From positions 1 to 64,000 of the forward strand of contig CAYFYB010000002.1 of assembly GCA_964347345.1 (NCBI GenBank): DNA of 64,000 nucleotides, given 5' to 3'. Below the pieces are notes generated by a model. The model saw only the letters and a program-made list of their open reading frames with translations, did no database searches and was not told the origin of the DNA. Below, piece after piece: positions 24,626 through 34,344 of the stretch (its first letter is position 1; each line of letters begins with the position of its first letter). Source of the stretch: JAJISG01 sp964347345 (lineage in GTDB: Archaea > Thermoplasmatota > Thermoplasmata > RBG-16-68-12 > JAJISG01). Position numbers and translations under genes: made by a program.

Positions 24626-26602
24626 ATGGGAAAGGTGAAGGAGAACAGGATTCGCTCACCGAGATTGCTGCTGGCTTCAACTCCCAAAGATGTGAGCGAC
24701 ATAGCTGAAGAAGTGCTTGGCCGGGCCCGCGGGTTCCTGCAGGACATCCTGAAGGTGAAGGGTCCCAGGACGGTCAACAACACAATGGCCCTCTTCGATG
24801 AACTCCTCCGGGAAGTATCAGTGGTCGCCGACCAGGGAGACAGCCTCTCCAACCTCCACCCTGATGCAGAGATGAGGGAGGCGGGGGAGAAGGCCCACCA
24901 GGCGGCAAAGAGCTTAGAGACAGAGCTGTCCCTGAACCGGGAGCTGTACGAGGCCTTCGCTGCGCTTGACGTGGAACGGGAGGATGAGGAGACACGCTAC
25001 GCTGCTTTCAAGATCCTGAGGGACTTCCGTAGGGCCGGGGTCGACAAGGACGCGGCTACCAGGAGGAAGATCAAGGAACTCAGGGACGAGATCATCGCCA
25101 TCGGCCAGGAGTTCGAGAGGAACATCCGTGAGGACGTGAGGTCCATCAAACTCGACGGCCCAGAGGAGCTTGATGGCCTCCCCGATGACTTCACGTCTTC
25201 CCACCCACCAGGTGATGACGGCAAAATCACCATCACCACCAACTACCCTGACCTCTTCCCCGTGATGAAGTACGCCAGGAGGGCGGAAGTGCGTCGCCGT
25301 CTTCAGGGAGAGTACCTCAATCGTGGCCATCCGGTCAACATCGAGGTCCTTGACAGGCTACTGGAGAAACGACATCAGCTCGCCAAGATTCTGGGTTATG
25401 ACAGCTATGCTGAGTACATCACGGAGGACAAGATGATCGGCAGTGCAGGGGCGGCCTCCGACTTCGTAGACCGGGTCGCTTCCATGGCGGCGAACGTGGC
25501 AACAAAGGACTATGCCCTGCTCCTGCGGCGGAAGAGGAAGGACGATCCCAAGGCCGAGAGGCTAGAGCCCTGGGAGAGGCTCTACTACTCGGAGCTGGTC
25601 AAGGCGGAGGAACACGGCTTCGATTCGAAGGCCCTCCGGGCCTATTTTCAGTTCGAGAAGGTCTTGGAGGGGCTTCTCTCCCTCACCAGCACACTCTTCG
25701 GCGTACGCTACCAACAGGTGAAGGACGCCGAGGTCTGGCACGAGTCAGTCCTGGCATACGACGTCTGGGAGGACGGCGAAATCCTTGGCCGCTTCTATCT
25801 GGACCTGCACCCGAGGGAAGGGAAGTACACCCATGCCGCTTCCGCCCAGGTCGTGAGAGGCGCCGCGGAGGTCCAACTCCCTCAAGCCCTCCTGATGTGC
25901 AACTTCCCCGACCCACGGAAGACAGAGGGGGCGGCGCTGATGGACTATGAGGACGTGGACACTTTCTTCCACGAGTTCGGCCACCTCCTCCATGCCATCT
26001 TCTGCGGCCGCGTCAGGTGGGCCGAGAACGACATGAACTGCCTGGAGTGGGACTTTATCGAGGTGCCATCCCAGATGATGGAGGAGTGGATAAAGGACCC
26101 GGACGTGCTCCAGAGCTTCGCGGTACACTATAAGACGGGAGAGCCGATTCCAAGAGACCTGGTGAGCAAGCTGAGGAAAGCCAACGCCGTCGCCCGAGGC
26201 CTGGGGGTTCGGCGGCAGATGGCCTTGGCCGCTTTGAGTCTGAGCTACTACAACCGCAATCCGAAGGGCCTGGACACCACCTCTCTGGCAAAGGAGATAC
26301 ACTCCAAATACGACCTGCTGCCCTGGTACGAGGGTACCCACTTTCATTGCGGCTTCGGGCACCTGAACGGCTACTCGGCCATCTACTATACCTACATGTG
26401 GTCCCTGGCCCTCCAGAAGGACATGTTCAGCGTCTTCCAGAAACATGACTCCCTCTTGGACCCAACGGTGGCCCTAAAGTACCGGAAGACAGTCCTCGAT
26501 CCCGGGAGCAGCAGGCCTGCTGCCGAGATTGCGAGGGGCTTCCTAGGGCGGGAACCCCGCTTCACGGCTGTCGAGGCCTGGATCAGGGAGTCCTATACCT
26601 AG
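24626..26602 (+). CDS. M3-family metallopeptidase (thimet oligopeptidase-like)
   Basis: A cytosolic zinc oligopeptidase of 658 aa. The zinc site HEFGHLLHAIF (HExxH) is near residue 449, with the third ligand Glu in the following MNCLEWDFIEVPSQMMEEW helix; FHCGFGHLNGYSAIYYTY near 572 matches the substrate-binding end of M3 peptidases. Residues 130-210 form the helical prodomain-like region. Length agrees with the thimet/neurolysin and Dcp group. It probably trims peptides released by the proteasome. An unusual GTGCAC repeat precedes its promoter. Confidence 0.93.
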   Translation: MGKVKENRIRSPRLLLASTPKDVSDIAEEVLGRARGFLQDILKVKGPRTVNNTMALFDELLREVSVVADQGDSLSNLHPDAEMREAGEKAHQAAKSLETELSLNRELYEAFAALDVEREDEETRYAAFKILRDFRRAGVDKDAATRRKIKELRDEIIAIGQEFERNIREDVRSIKLDGPEELDGLPDDFTSSHPPGDDGKITITTNYPDLFPVMKYARRAEVRRRLQGEYLNRGHPVNIEVLDRLLEKRHQLAKILGYDSYAEYITEDKMIGSAGAASDFVDRVASMAANVATKDYALLLRRKRKDDPKAERLEPWERLYYSELVKAEEHGFDSKALRAYFQFEKVLEGLLSLTSTLFGVRYQQVKDAEVWHESVLAYDVWEDGEILGRFYLDLHPREGKYTHAASAQVVRGAAEVQLPQALLMCNFPDPRKTEGAALMDYEDVDTFFHEFGHLLHAIFCGRVRWAENDMNCLEWDFIEVPSQMMEEWIKDPDVLQSFAVHYKTGEPIPRDLVSKLRKANAVARGLGVRRQMALAALSLSYYNRNPKGLDTTSLAKEIHSKYDLLPWYEGTHFHCGFGHLNGYSAIYYTYMWSLALQKDMFSVFQKHDSLLDPTVALKYRKTVLDPGSSRPAAEIARGFLGREPRFTAVEAWIRESYT

Positions 26603-27038
26603 GAATTCATCCTGCCTCCTGGCCCGACGTGCTAGATAGTTCAACTCGAGTGTCTCCGCTCTGGGATATGGGGACCAAGAGCCTCTGGGGTAGGGTCCTT
26701 ACCTATGGGCCTGGCGACTAGCTGCCCAACCGCCAGCTCATCCGGAACTCCCCATTGACCTTCGGGTAGTGCCTCATTCCTCTGCTCCTCCGGCTCTTGG
26801 AGGACCCCAGCTCCGACATCCTTCAGAGTTGCATGAAGACCGTCACGGAGTGCTCAAGGTCCTCGGGGTGTTGGAGGAGCATGTGATAGTCACTCTATGT
26901 CCTCTATTCAATCACGATTCCACGGTCCAACGGCTCCTAATGTGGGACGCGCTCGCGGAAGAGACAGGGAAGCTTTTAAGGGCAGGAGCCTGTAGGAATC
27001 TCCAGAGCCTGATACCCCCTGGGTTCACGAGGTGGAGC
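26603..27038. other. intergenic stretch before aconitase, 436 bases
   Basis: The aconitase frame is open back to 26769, but the added residues do not look like aconitase. A TATA-like AGCTTTTAAGG (26971-26981) lies about 65 bases before the chosen ATG. No RNA gene or repeat was seen. On the minus strand a short frame near 26815-26880 looks mildly protein-like but has no support. Confidence 0.4.
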
Positions 27039-29753
27039 ATGCGCTCGAGGGTTCATGACTCCCTGGGCACGCTGGATCGTTTCGATACAGGCCGCGGAAA
27101 GGCTTCCATCTATCGTCTCGAAAGGTTGGAAGAACAGGGTATCGGCAGGGTCTCCCGCCTTCCCTTTTCGCTGAAGGTCCTCCTAGAATCGATGCTCCGC
27201 AACGAGGACGGCTTCGAGGTTACGGCGGATCACATCTCCGCCCTGGCCCAGTGGAACCCTCGTAGCCCCGGGGGGATCGAGATACCGTTCAAGCCCGCCC
27301 GGGTCATCCTTCAGGACTTTACTGGGGTTCCAGCCCTCGTCGACCTGGCAGCCATGAGGTCCGCCCTGCGACGCTTCGGGGGAGACCCGGCCCTCTTGGA
27401 GCCACAGATCCCCGTGGACCTAGTCATTGACCACTCGGTCCAGGTGGACCGATTCGGCAGCCCGGAGGCCCTGGGATTCAATGCCGAGATGGAATTCCGT
27501 CGCAACCGGGAGCGCTACGAGTTCCTCCGTTGGGGTAAGAACGCGTTCAGGGGGCTCCACGTGGTGCCTCCGGCTACGGGCATCGTGCATCAGGTAAATC
27601 TGGAGTACCTGGCACCAGTGGTGATTCTCCGTGATGATGGCAACGGGCCTCTGGTCTTTCCCGATAGCGTGGTGGGTACCGACTCCCATACTCCAATGAT
27701 AAACGGCATCGGAGTGGTCGGATGGGGCGTGGGTGGCATCGAGGCCGAGGCTGTCATGCTGGGCCAGCCCGTTTACATGCTGACCCCTGAGGTGATCGGT
27801 TTCGAGCTCTACGGTGAGCTTTCGGAGGGGGCGACGGCCACGGACGTGGTGCTCACAGTGACGGAACTGTTGCGCCGGAAGGGCGTCGTCGGGAAGTTTG
27901 TCGAGTTCTATGGGGAGGGTATCGAGGGCATGAGCGTGCCTGACCGCGCTACCATCAGCAACATGTCGCCGGAACAGGGGGCGACCATGGGATACTTCCC
28001 CATCGACGATAGGACCCTGGAGTACCTCCGCCTGACGGGGCGTAGTGAGGAACAGATCGAACTCGTCGCGAGGTACGCCAAGGAGCAGGGCCTATTCCGC
28101 ACAGAGGGGACGCCAGCCCCTGAATTCACGGATACCGTCCACCTAGACCTGTCGACGGTGGAACCCAGCCTGGCCGGGCCGAAGAGGCCCCACGACAGAG
28201 TTCCGCTGTCCAGAATGAAGAGGGCCTTCGGTCAGGCCCTCACGGCGCCGATATCCGAGCAGGGCTTCGCCCTAGAAGAGGATGCCCTTAGGCGTACAGC
28301 CACCGTGTCGTACGACGGTCAGAGCTATGTGCTGGGTCACGGAGCCGTGGTCATCGCCGCCGTCACGAGCTGCACCAACACTTCGAATCCTTCCGTAATG
28401 CTCGGAGCAGGACTTCTGGCGAAGAAGGCCGTTGAGAGAGGCCTGAAGGTTCCGCCCTTTGTCAAGACGAGCTTGGCCCCTGGATCTGGCGTGGTTACTG
28501 CGTACCTGGAGAGGGCAGGCCTGATGTCCTACCTGCAGCGCATCGGCTTCTACCTGGTGGGCTACGGCTGCACCACCTGCATCGGGAACAGCGGTCCTCT
28601 ACCTCCAGAGGTGGACAGGGCCGTGGCTGAGGGGGACCTGGTCGCGGCCGCGGTCCTGAGCGGGAACCGCAACTTCGAGGGGCGCATCCACCCTAGGGTC
28701 AGGGCTAGCTACTTGGCCTCACCCCCCCTAGTGGTGGCTTATGCCCTGGCTGGCACAACGGACATCGATCTGGTCAACGAGCCGCTTGGGTTTGACGGAA
28801 AGGGAGGCCCGGTATACCTCCGCGACATCTGGCCCACTCAGCGGGAGGTTCGTCAGGCCATCGCCACGGCGGTCTCCCCCGAGCAGTTCAAGGAGAGATA
28901 TGCCCAGGTGTTCACCGGAAATGAGACCTGGAACAGCATCAGTGGCGTCGATGATCTAGTCTACCCATGGGACCCGGAGTCCACGTATATCAAGGAGCCC
29001 CCCTTCTTCGCGGAGCTGACGCTGGATCCGAAGCCCGTTCAGGACATCCAGGATGCTAGAGTGCTAGTGATGCTAGGCGACTCGGTTACGACGGACCACG
29101 TCTCACCAGCAGGGGCCATCCCCAGGGACAGTCCCGCTGGGCAATACTTGATAGGAAGGGGAGTGGAGCCGAAGGATTTCAATTCCTATGGCTCCCGGCG
29201 CGGGAACGACGAGGTCATGGTGCGTGGGACCTTCGCGAACATCCGCCTCAAGAACCTCCTGGTCCCTGGAACTGAGGGCGGCGTAACGGTCCACTTACCC
29301 GGCGGCGAAAAGATGCCCATATTTGAGGCTGCCCAGCGCTACAAGACTGAAGGGGCGGATCTCATAGTCCTGGCTGGTAGGGAGTACGGCTCGGGGAGCT
29401 CGCGAGACTGGGCGGCGAAGGGCCCTCTGCTCCTGGGCATCAGGGCCATCATCGCTCAGGGATACGAGCGCATTCATCGCAGCAATCTCATCGGCATGGG
29501 CATACTCCCGCTTCAGTTCATGGAGGGCGAGACCGCCGAAACATTGGGGTTGACCGGTCATGAAAAATACACCATCCGAGGCCTCGGCGGAGAATTGAAG
29601 CCCGGAAGTACGGTCACCGTGGACGTCACTGCGGACGACGGCTCCACCAAGACCTTCGACGTGGTTCTGCGTCTCGACTCGCCGGTGGAGTTGAACTACT
29701 ATCGGAACGGTGGCGTTCTGCAGACCGTGCTTCGGCAAATGCTACGACGGTGA
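27039..29753 (+). CDS. acnA: aconitate hydratase (AcnA type)
   Basis: Converts citrate to isocitrate in the citric acid cycle through a [4Fe-4S] cluster. The protein is 904 aa, the length of AcnA/IRP-type aconitases. Cluster cysteines are in VTSCTNTSNP and GYGCTTCIGNSG; the domain order shows VVGTDSHTPMINGIGVVGWG near residue 212 and the swivel domain with YGSRRGNDEVMVRGTFAN and GREYGSGSSRDWAAKGP. The ATG at 27039 follows GAGGTGG. No other cycle enzyme is adjacent. Confidence 0.95.
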   Translation: MRSRVHDSLGTLDRFDTGRGKASIYRLERLEEQGIGRVSRLPFSLKVLLESMLRNEDGFEVTADHISALAQWNPRSPGGIEIPFKPARVILQDFTGVPALVDLAAMRSALRRFGGDPALLEPQIPVDLVIDHSVQVDRFGSPEALGFNAEMEFRRNRERYEFLRWGKNAFRGLHVVPPATGIVHQVNLEYLAPVVILRDDGNGPLVFPDSVVGTDSHTPMINGIGVVGWGVGGIEAEAVMLGQPVYMLTPEVIGFELYGELSEGATATDVVLTVTELLRRKGVVGKFVEFYGEGIEGMSVPDRATISNMSPEQGATMGYFPIDDRTLEYLRLTGRSEEQIELVARYAKEQGLFRTEGTPAPEFTDTVHLDLSTVEPSLAGPKRPHDRVPLSRMKRAFGQALTAPISEQGFALEEDALRRTATVSYDGQSYVLGHGAVVIAAVTSCTNTSNPSVMLGAGLLAKKAVERGLKVPPFVKTSLAPGSGVVTAYLERAGLMSYLQRIGFYLVGYGCTTCIGNSGPLPPEVDRAVAEGDLVAAAVLSGNRNFEGRIHPRVRASYLASPPLVVAYALAGTTDIDLVNEPLGFDGKGGPVYLRDIWPTQREVRQAIATAVSPEQFKERYAQVFTGNETWNSISGVDDLVYPWDPESTYIKEPPFFAELTLDPKPVQDIQDARVLVMLGDSVTTDHVSPAGAIPRDSPAGQYLIGRGVEPKDFNSYGSRRGNDEVMVRGTFANIRLKNLLVPGTEGGVTVHLPGGEKMPIFEAAQRYKTEGADLIVLAGREYGSGSSRDWAAKGPLLLGIRAIIAQGYERIHRSNLIGMGILPLQFMEGETAETLGLTGHEKYTIRGLGGELKPGSTVTVDVTADDGSTKTFDVVLRLDSPVELNYYRNGGVLQTVLRQMLRR

Positions 29754-29967
29754 CTGTAGTTAGTCGTGCTGATGCGCCCCCACAGGCTTTGTACTGAATA
29801 CTAGGCGGAGGTGAGGGCCGTAACTCGAATCGCCTCTTCTCCCAGTCTGTACCGACCTCGCATCAGCGGGGTCGAGCCTGCGACCTGGGCATGGACCGTT
29901 ATGCGACCTCCAGGTAATACGTCACCCGCTACCGGGGGAAGGCTGACCCGCCGGACCTCCTCTCTTC

Positions 29968-30573
29968 CTAGGTCATCGGGGGTGTTGGTGCGGCGACCCC
30001 GGGCAGCTCCTCTGGTAGCGTGAAGAAGGCCACTATCATCAGGATGCTTGCCACGAAGATTAGCAGGAATCCTAACCCGATGAGGATCGTCAGTATGGCA
30101 CCGATGAGGAAAAGGAGCGCCGTCGTGTGGAAAAGGTTCGTCCCTGTCCCCGCTGCGATGGCATCGAAGCTCCTCTTCATGAAGATGGCCGAGATGATGT
30201 ATATGATCCACGCGATGGCAAGACCGACGATGAGGGCGGCAATGAAAGCGATGATGTCGCCCTCCGTTGGTGGCTCGGTGAATTCGAATCCAGGACCCGG
30301 GATTCCGATAAACGCAGCGACGGCGGCCAAGACCATCAGGAATATCACGACGAGGGCGACGATGCCAAGGATCACCGAGATGAGCATGTTATTGAAAACT
30401 GCCCGGTCGTTCAGAACGTTCGCAATGAAGTTCACAGCGATTAGAACTAGGATCAGGCCCACGATGGGGATGACTAGGGAGCCGAACGGAACGAACAGGC
30501 CTCCTATGCCACCGACCAGCATGAGAATTGCACCTATCCCTCCATAGATTCGAGCATCTCGCAAAGAAGCCAT
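29968..30573 (-). CDS. DUF996 family membrane protein, second copy
   Basis: A paralogue (201 aa) of the protein at 9264-9839. It begins MASLRDARIYGGIGAILMLV, has about six hydrophobic segments, an acidic loop with EFTEPPTEGD, the family loop FMKRSFDAIA and a Pro-rich tail. The ATG at 30573 is set by a minus-strand TATA-like TATTTTTAC near 30600, about 27 bases upstream. Function unknown. The gap to the next gene (30574-30820) shows nothing else. Confidence 0.8.
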   Translation of the reverse strand: MASLRDARIYGGIGAILMLVGGIGGLFVPFGSLVIPIVGLILVLIAVNFIANVLNDRAVFNNMLISVILGIVALVVIFLMVLAAVAAFIGIPGPGFEFTEPPTEGDIIAFIAALIVGLAIAWIIYIISAIFMKRSFDAIAAGTGTNLFHTTALLFLIGAILTILIGLGFLLIFVASILMIVAFFTLPEELPGVAAPTPPMT

Positions 30574-30820
30574 GGCGGGGCGATAGACCAGACTGTAAAA
30601 ATAGGTTACGGTCGGCTTCCGATGCTTCACGATTATTCTCCAGGTCGTGCGGAATTATGATCAAACGATGAATCATCACCTCCAGACCAGTCAGAGGCGT
30701 CGAGAAAGTGGCTACCAGGCCTCGGAGAACCTCCCGGTCTATCCGACCTTCGGCTGGGAGGGCCATCTCCGATGCACTATTGTCTCCAAGCGAGGTGGGA
30801 GCGAGGAAAGAACGGGGACG

Positions 30821-31915
30821 CTATACCGCCAACTTCCCCTCCTTGACCACTGACTTCCCATCAATCGTGAGGGTCGCGTTGCTCAGGGTCCCCGGGAAGC
30901 CCCAATCGCTCTCGTTCTTCCCTCCCAGTTCACGGTTGTCCCCTATGAAGAGCGTAACCGCACCCAGGGGAATGGCGTTCTCCAGATAACCCGTCTTCGC
31001 CTTCGGGTTGAGGCCGATGCTCAGGCCTCCCAGCCTGTCCTTGTCACCACTGGCGCCCTCGTACAGGCCCCTTATTGCTTTCTCGTTCGCTGATGCCGTT
31101 ATCTCCACCAGCTTGCCGTTCTTGAAGACCCACTTCATCTCCCTGATGAGAACTCCGACCTGAGGGGCCGGAACGTCAAAGATGACCGTCCCCTCGGCAC
31201 TGTCCTCTACGACAGAGACGTCTATCGTACCTGCAGGCAAGCCTACCCCTAGGGAACCTCGCTTGATGTCCTCCTCATCAAGGATGCCGTCGGAGACGTG
31301 AGGCGTCCTGCCCCCAAGACGGAAAGTCAGGTTGGTGCCGTTGGGTGCCGTCACCCTCACCGTGCCAGTCCCACCGAGGACCGGCTCGAGCCTCCTCCCC
31401 ACACCAGAGAGCTCCATGGGGCTCACGTCCATGGCCGCCTCAATAATGGCCTTCCATGCGCCGAAGTCAAAACCGTAGGCCTTCGCCCGTTGCGGGGTAA
31501 CCTGTCCGATGGCTAGACCCGCCGAGAGTCTCTTCATCGCCATGCTCTTGTCATAGTGGGCCTTCTCCCCTTCGAACATGGCCGACCACTTGCTCTCTGG
31601 GATGTCCCCCATGGGGGATGGATCCTCGGGCCCACCGAGCCAGATATAGTAGTTCACGTAATCCGTAAGTCCCAGGCAGTGCTTTGAAGTGGTCCTCAGA
31701 CTCTCCTCTGACAAGGCCTTCATGTGCCCGTAGAAGACGTCGTCCGTATCAAGGACCGTCAACGGGTCTGCATCCTGCTTGTAACACTCGAGGGCCAAAG
31801 CGTTAGCAAGGGGTATCGTATGGGGGTATGTACTGATGACCACCACATCCCCGGCCTTGATTCCCAAGCACTCGTTCACAACACGTGACGCTATCCTCTC
31901 CTCTGATTTCGTCAA
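30821..31915 (-). CDS. M29 aminopeptidase-like protein, copy 1
   Basis: The protein (364 aa) has the fold and length of M29 (aminopeptidase T/AmpS) peptidases: GIKAGDVVVISTYPHTIPLA, the central VTAPNGTNLTFRLGGR, and GLSIGLNPKAKTGYLENAIP. In M29 enzymes the end of the protein supplies zinc ligands from a His-rich loop and an HxD motif; here the matching region reads FIGDNRELGGKNESDWGFPG, without those histidines. It may bind metal differently or not be a peptidase. The TTG at 31915 follows AGGAGG; a GTG at 31936 is less likely. Copy 2 is at 39131-40231. Confidence 0.75.
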   Translation of the reverse strand: MTKSEERIASRVVNECLGIKAGDVVVISTYPHTIPLANALALECYKQDADPLTVLDTDDVFYGHMKALSEESLRTTSKHCLGLTDYVNYYIWLGGPEDPSPMGDIPESKWSAMFEGEKAHYDKSMAMKRLSAGLAIGQVTPQRAKAYGFDFGAWKAIIEAAMDVSPMELSGVGRRLEPVLGGTGTVRVTAPNGTNLTFRLGGRTPHVSDGILDEEDIKRGSLGVGLPAGTIDVSVVEDSAEGTVIFDVPAPQVGVLIREMKWVFKNGKLVEITASANEKAIRGLYEGASGDKDRLGGLSIGLNPKAKTGYLENAIPLGAVTLFIGDNRELGGKNESDWGFPGTLSNATLTIDGKSVVKEGKLAV

Positions 31916-32067
31916 GACAAATCCTCCTAGTCGCACGTAGAGAGCCGTCAGTTAAATGGATTGCCACCAACAATGGGCCCTCGGGGACTTGCAGCAGAGG
32001 GGTTTCGTTCACACCCAACGTCCAAGACTCACCATGACCGATACTGTGTCCATCCGCGTTCGTTCTC

Positions 32068-32298
32068 TCATCTCTTGCGGATCACGCAGGATGGAATCCC
32101 ACCCTCCTCTCGCAGGTACTCCACAGCGCGCTCTCTCATCTCGGGATCCATCCTGTCCAAGGCCTCGACGACATCGCAAAGAAACTTATCCGGGATGAAG
32201 CTCTCTGGCTCTCCTCCGTTCACGTATCTGACCAGCAGTCTGACAAATTCCATGACCTTGGACACCCCTTCCTCACCAGCCTGGACATCGAGCTGCAT
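32068..32298 (-). CDS. small helical protein of unknown function
   Basis: From the ATG at 32298 the frame gives 76 residues, charged and helical (VMEFVRLLVRYVNGGEPESF, then DPEMRERAVEYLREEGG). It is not recognised. The frame is open back to 32376, but those residues look unlike protein. Start and reality are moderately supported by composition alone. Confidence 0.45.
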   Translation of the reverse strand: MQLDVQAGEEGVSKVMEFVRLLVRYVNGGEPESFIPDKFLCDVVEALDRMDPEMRERAVEYLREEGGIPSCVIRKR

Positions 32299-32475
32299 CC
32301 GTAGCGGGAGAGGCAAACACCGGACCTTACACGTGCCGACCCGAGTATCAGTTAGACCCCAGGACTCTCTTCCCAATCACGTAGGGTGTCTGGCCCCCCC
32401 TGCCAGAGAACTCTCGAGCCCCAGCATGAGGAGGGGGAAGGGAATAGAATAGGATGGAAAAAAATGAAAAGGGAG

Positions 32476-32973
32476 CTATTTCCTGCGTTCCAGGCTGGCA
32501 AGGGTTTCCGTACGCCTCACGCCCTTGATCTTCTGAATGCGTCCCACAAGAGTCTGGTGCAGAGCGGTGAGTTCCTCTACAGCCAGGTTAGCGATGACAT
32601 TGAAGTCTCCCACCGTTTCGTACACCTGATTGATTGTGTCGATGCCTCTGAGAGCGTCGGCCACGGTCTTGGAGTCGGTGGCACGGATAAGGGTCCAGGC
32701 TGATATGGCCTTGGCTACGCTTGGCTCCCTCGTCCAGGTCGAATAGGAGGGCATGACTGAACACCCTTCGCAGAACGGCTTGGACTCCAACTCCGAGGCC
32801 AGCTTCTTGAGCTCTTCGGCGTTCCGGACATTGACGGGGGCTACGATGTCGTAGGGTCCTAGCACGGTCTCGGCCCGGGCAACCTTTGGGTGCTCCCTAA
32901 GCTCCTTGACCGCCCTTTCAACCTCTCCCGGCTTGACTCGCAGAAAGAATAGGCTTTCTCCCGGCAGCTCCAT
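32476..32973 (-). CDS. tandem Lrp/AsnC ligand-binding (RAM) domains, no DNA-binding domain
   Basis: Two copies of the ferredoxin-like RAM domain in 165 residues: copy 1 about 5-75 (FFLRVKPGEVERAVKELREH, VLGPYDIVAPVNV), copy 2 about 88-160 (AWTLIRATDSKTVADALRGI, ETVGDFNVIANLAV). Lrp/AsnC regulators use this domain to bind amino acids; the helix-turn-helix is missing here. It could sense ligands or pair with full-length Lrp proteins. Start: GGAGGTG lies eight bases before the ATG at 32973; a GTG three bases upstream is also possible. Confidence 0.8.
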   Translation of the reverse strand: MELPGESLFFLRVKPGEVERAVKELREHPKVARAETVLGPYDIVAPVNVRNAEELKKLASELESKPFCEGCSVMPSYSTWTREPSVAKAISAWTLIRATDSKTVADALRGIDTINQVYETVGDFNVIANLAVEELTALHQTLVGRIQKIKGVRRTETLASLERRK

Positions 32974-33098
32974 CACGAATCACCTCCACCCTCTGGTTCC
33001 GACGCCCCATCCGCGTCGGCTTCACCCTGAGGTGGGGGGGTTATTGAAGTGCTAGCTCATAACATTATCGTGTCTGATAATTCCCACAGTATGTACCG

Positions 33099-33448
33099 AT
33101 GGCCGCTCACAACGCAGGGACTTTTCCGACGGGGGATCTGACACCGTTAGAGCAACCATAGAAGGACACCTTGTTGGAACGGTGGAGTTCATCCAGGACA
33201 TGCATCTGCGCGTGAGTAAGAACCTCGAGCTCGATGGAGTCATAGTGGTGAAAGCAACGATATCCGTGGAGGGCGAGGGGACCTTCTGGTTCACAGCCAC
33301 CATCATTGTCAAGGACAACTCGGGCACCGGCCACTTCTTCATAGGAAGAGGGACTGGAACCTTCGAAGGACAACGCGTAAATGGGATCATATCAGCCCCC
33401 CTGGGTGGAGGGCCAACCACTCTGACCGGCACCTGGTTCAGGCACTAG
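33099..33448 (+). pseudogene. small beta-rich protein with an apparent frameshift at its start
   Basis: Clear protein-like sequence runs from about 33128 (TVRATIEGHLVGTVEFIQDM) to the stop at 33448, beta-rich and Gly/Thr-rich. In that frame the first normal start is GTG 33182, which would cut off the first strands. An ATG at 33099 reads MAAHNAGTF in another frame. One extra T in the TTTT run at 33122-33125 would join them into a protein of 116 residues. Family not recognised. It converges on the next gene with a four-base overlap. Confidence 0.5.
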
Positions 33449-34158
33449 TCAACATCGACCTTTCTGCCCTGAAGGGACTCTCCGAACTCCCTCAGGACAA
33501 ATACAACCAGCGCCGCAACGACAGCGAGATCTACCAGCACCACGGCCGCCATTATACCGTGGAACGGCAGGAAGAACGGGTTTCCTGCTGCCATCGTAGT
33601 CCAGGCCGCCACATCCAGGGCGTATATGAGTCCAACCACTGCCAACGAGAGTATGAGCATATATGACACCGCCACGGCCCTTGAGCCCGGTGAACCCTCA
33701 AGCTTTCTGAGCCCGAAATAGGAAGCGACGACGAAGAAGACGGCCAAGGGCAGCTGCAAAGTGTGCAGTGGTAGACCGAGGGCAAGGGCGACCCATCCTT
33801 CGTCGCTGGTCAGGGACCCCAAGCTTCCGATGTAGTTCCCGAGCCTCAGGAATGAGTTGTAGACTATCAGGAACATCCCGGATCTTCGAAGACCGTTGGC
33901 CCTAGAAGAATGCAGAATGGCTAGGCCCAGTAATACTAGTCCGACCGTAACTGTGGGGCCGGCAGCGAGAACTGCAATGACCTGTCCCTCGTTGACCTGT
34001 GACATGATCTGCCACCTGTTGAAGCCTAAGATGAACTCCATGCCAGAGACGGTGGCCACGACCCAATGCCCCAGCTCATGAAGCTGTGTCGACAGGTATC
34101 CGATCATCAGGTAAAGGGGAACCCAGAGACGTGGGGCACCCAGATTCACTTTGCTCAA
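33445..34158 (-). CDS. membrane metalloprotease-like protein (HELGH, M50-like)
   Basis: The protein (237 aa) has about six membrane helices and the zinc-type motif HELGHWVVA near residue 28 inside a hydrophobic segment, as in M50 site-2 proteases. The usual second M50 motif (LDG or NPDG) is not obvious, so activity is uncertain. The TTG at 34158 follows a purine-rich GAGGGGAGAAGG; the frame is open to 34260. Confidence 0.55.
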   Translation of the reverse strand: MSKVNLGAPRLWVPLYLMIGYLSTQLHELGHWVVATVSGMEFILGFNRWQIMSQVNEGQVIAVLAAGPTVTVGLVLLGLAILHSSRANGLRRSGMFLIVYNSFLRLGNYIGSLGSLTSDEGWVALALGLPLHTLQLPLAVFFVVASYFGLRKLEGSPGSRAVAVSYMLILSLAVVGLIYALDVAAWTTMAAGNPFFLPFHGIMAAVVLVDLAVVAALVVFVLREFGESLQGRKVDVD

Positions 34159-34344
34159 GGTGGTTTCACCTTCTCCCCTCTCGGACAGTGGGATGATATC
34201 GAAACCTTTTGTGCGTTGCGACACCAAAGTCTGGACTGGCTCCTGGCCATCAGGGTTCATTGCGAAGCTCCAAGGTGGCAGCTCTTCTACAACCGCTCAG
34301 GCCCAAAACAGGAAGGCTCTAAATACGACCATTGGGTTCGCCGG

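Noticed and set aside
26815..26885. Short minus-strand frame reading MLLQHPEDLEHSVTVFMQL
   Set aside because: Too short, without promoter or ribosome site, and no recognisable family.
26769..27038. 90-residue N-terminal extension of aconitase
   Set aside because: The added residues do not match aconitases, a TATA-like site lies inside it, and the ATG at 27039 has a ribosome site and gives the normal protein start.
29801..29965. Protein-like tail on the minus strand (EEVRRVSLPPVAGDVLPGGR and following) after the DUF996 gene
   Set aside because: It reads plausibly but has no start codon of its own and no recognised family; it could be chance or the end of a lost gene.
32298..32376. N-terminal extension of the small protein at 32068-32298
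   Set aside because: Composition of the extension is unlike protein and no ribosome site supports the upstream start.
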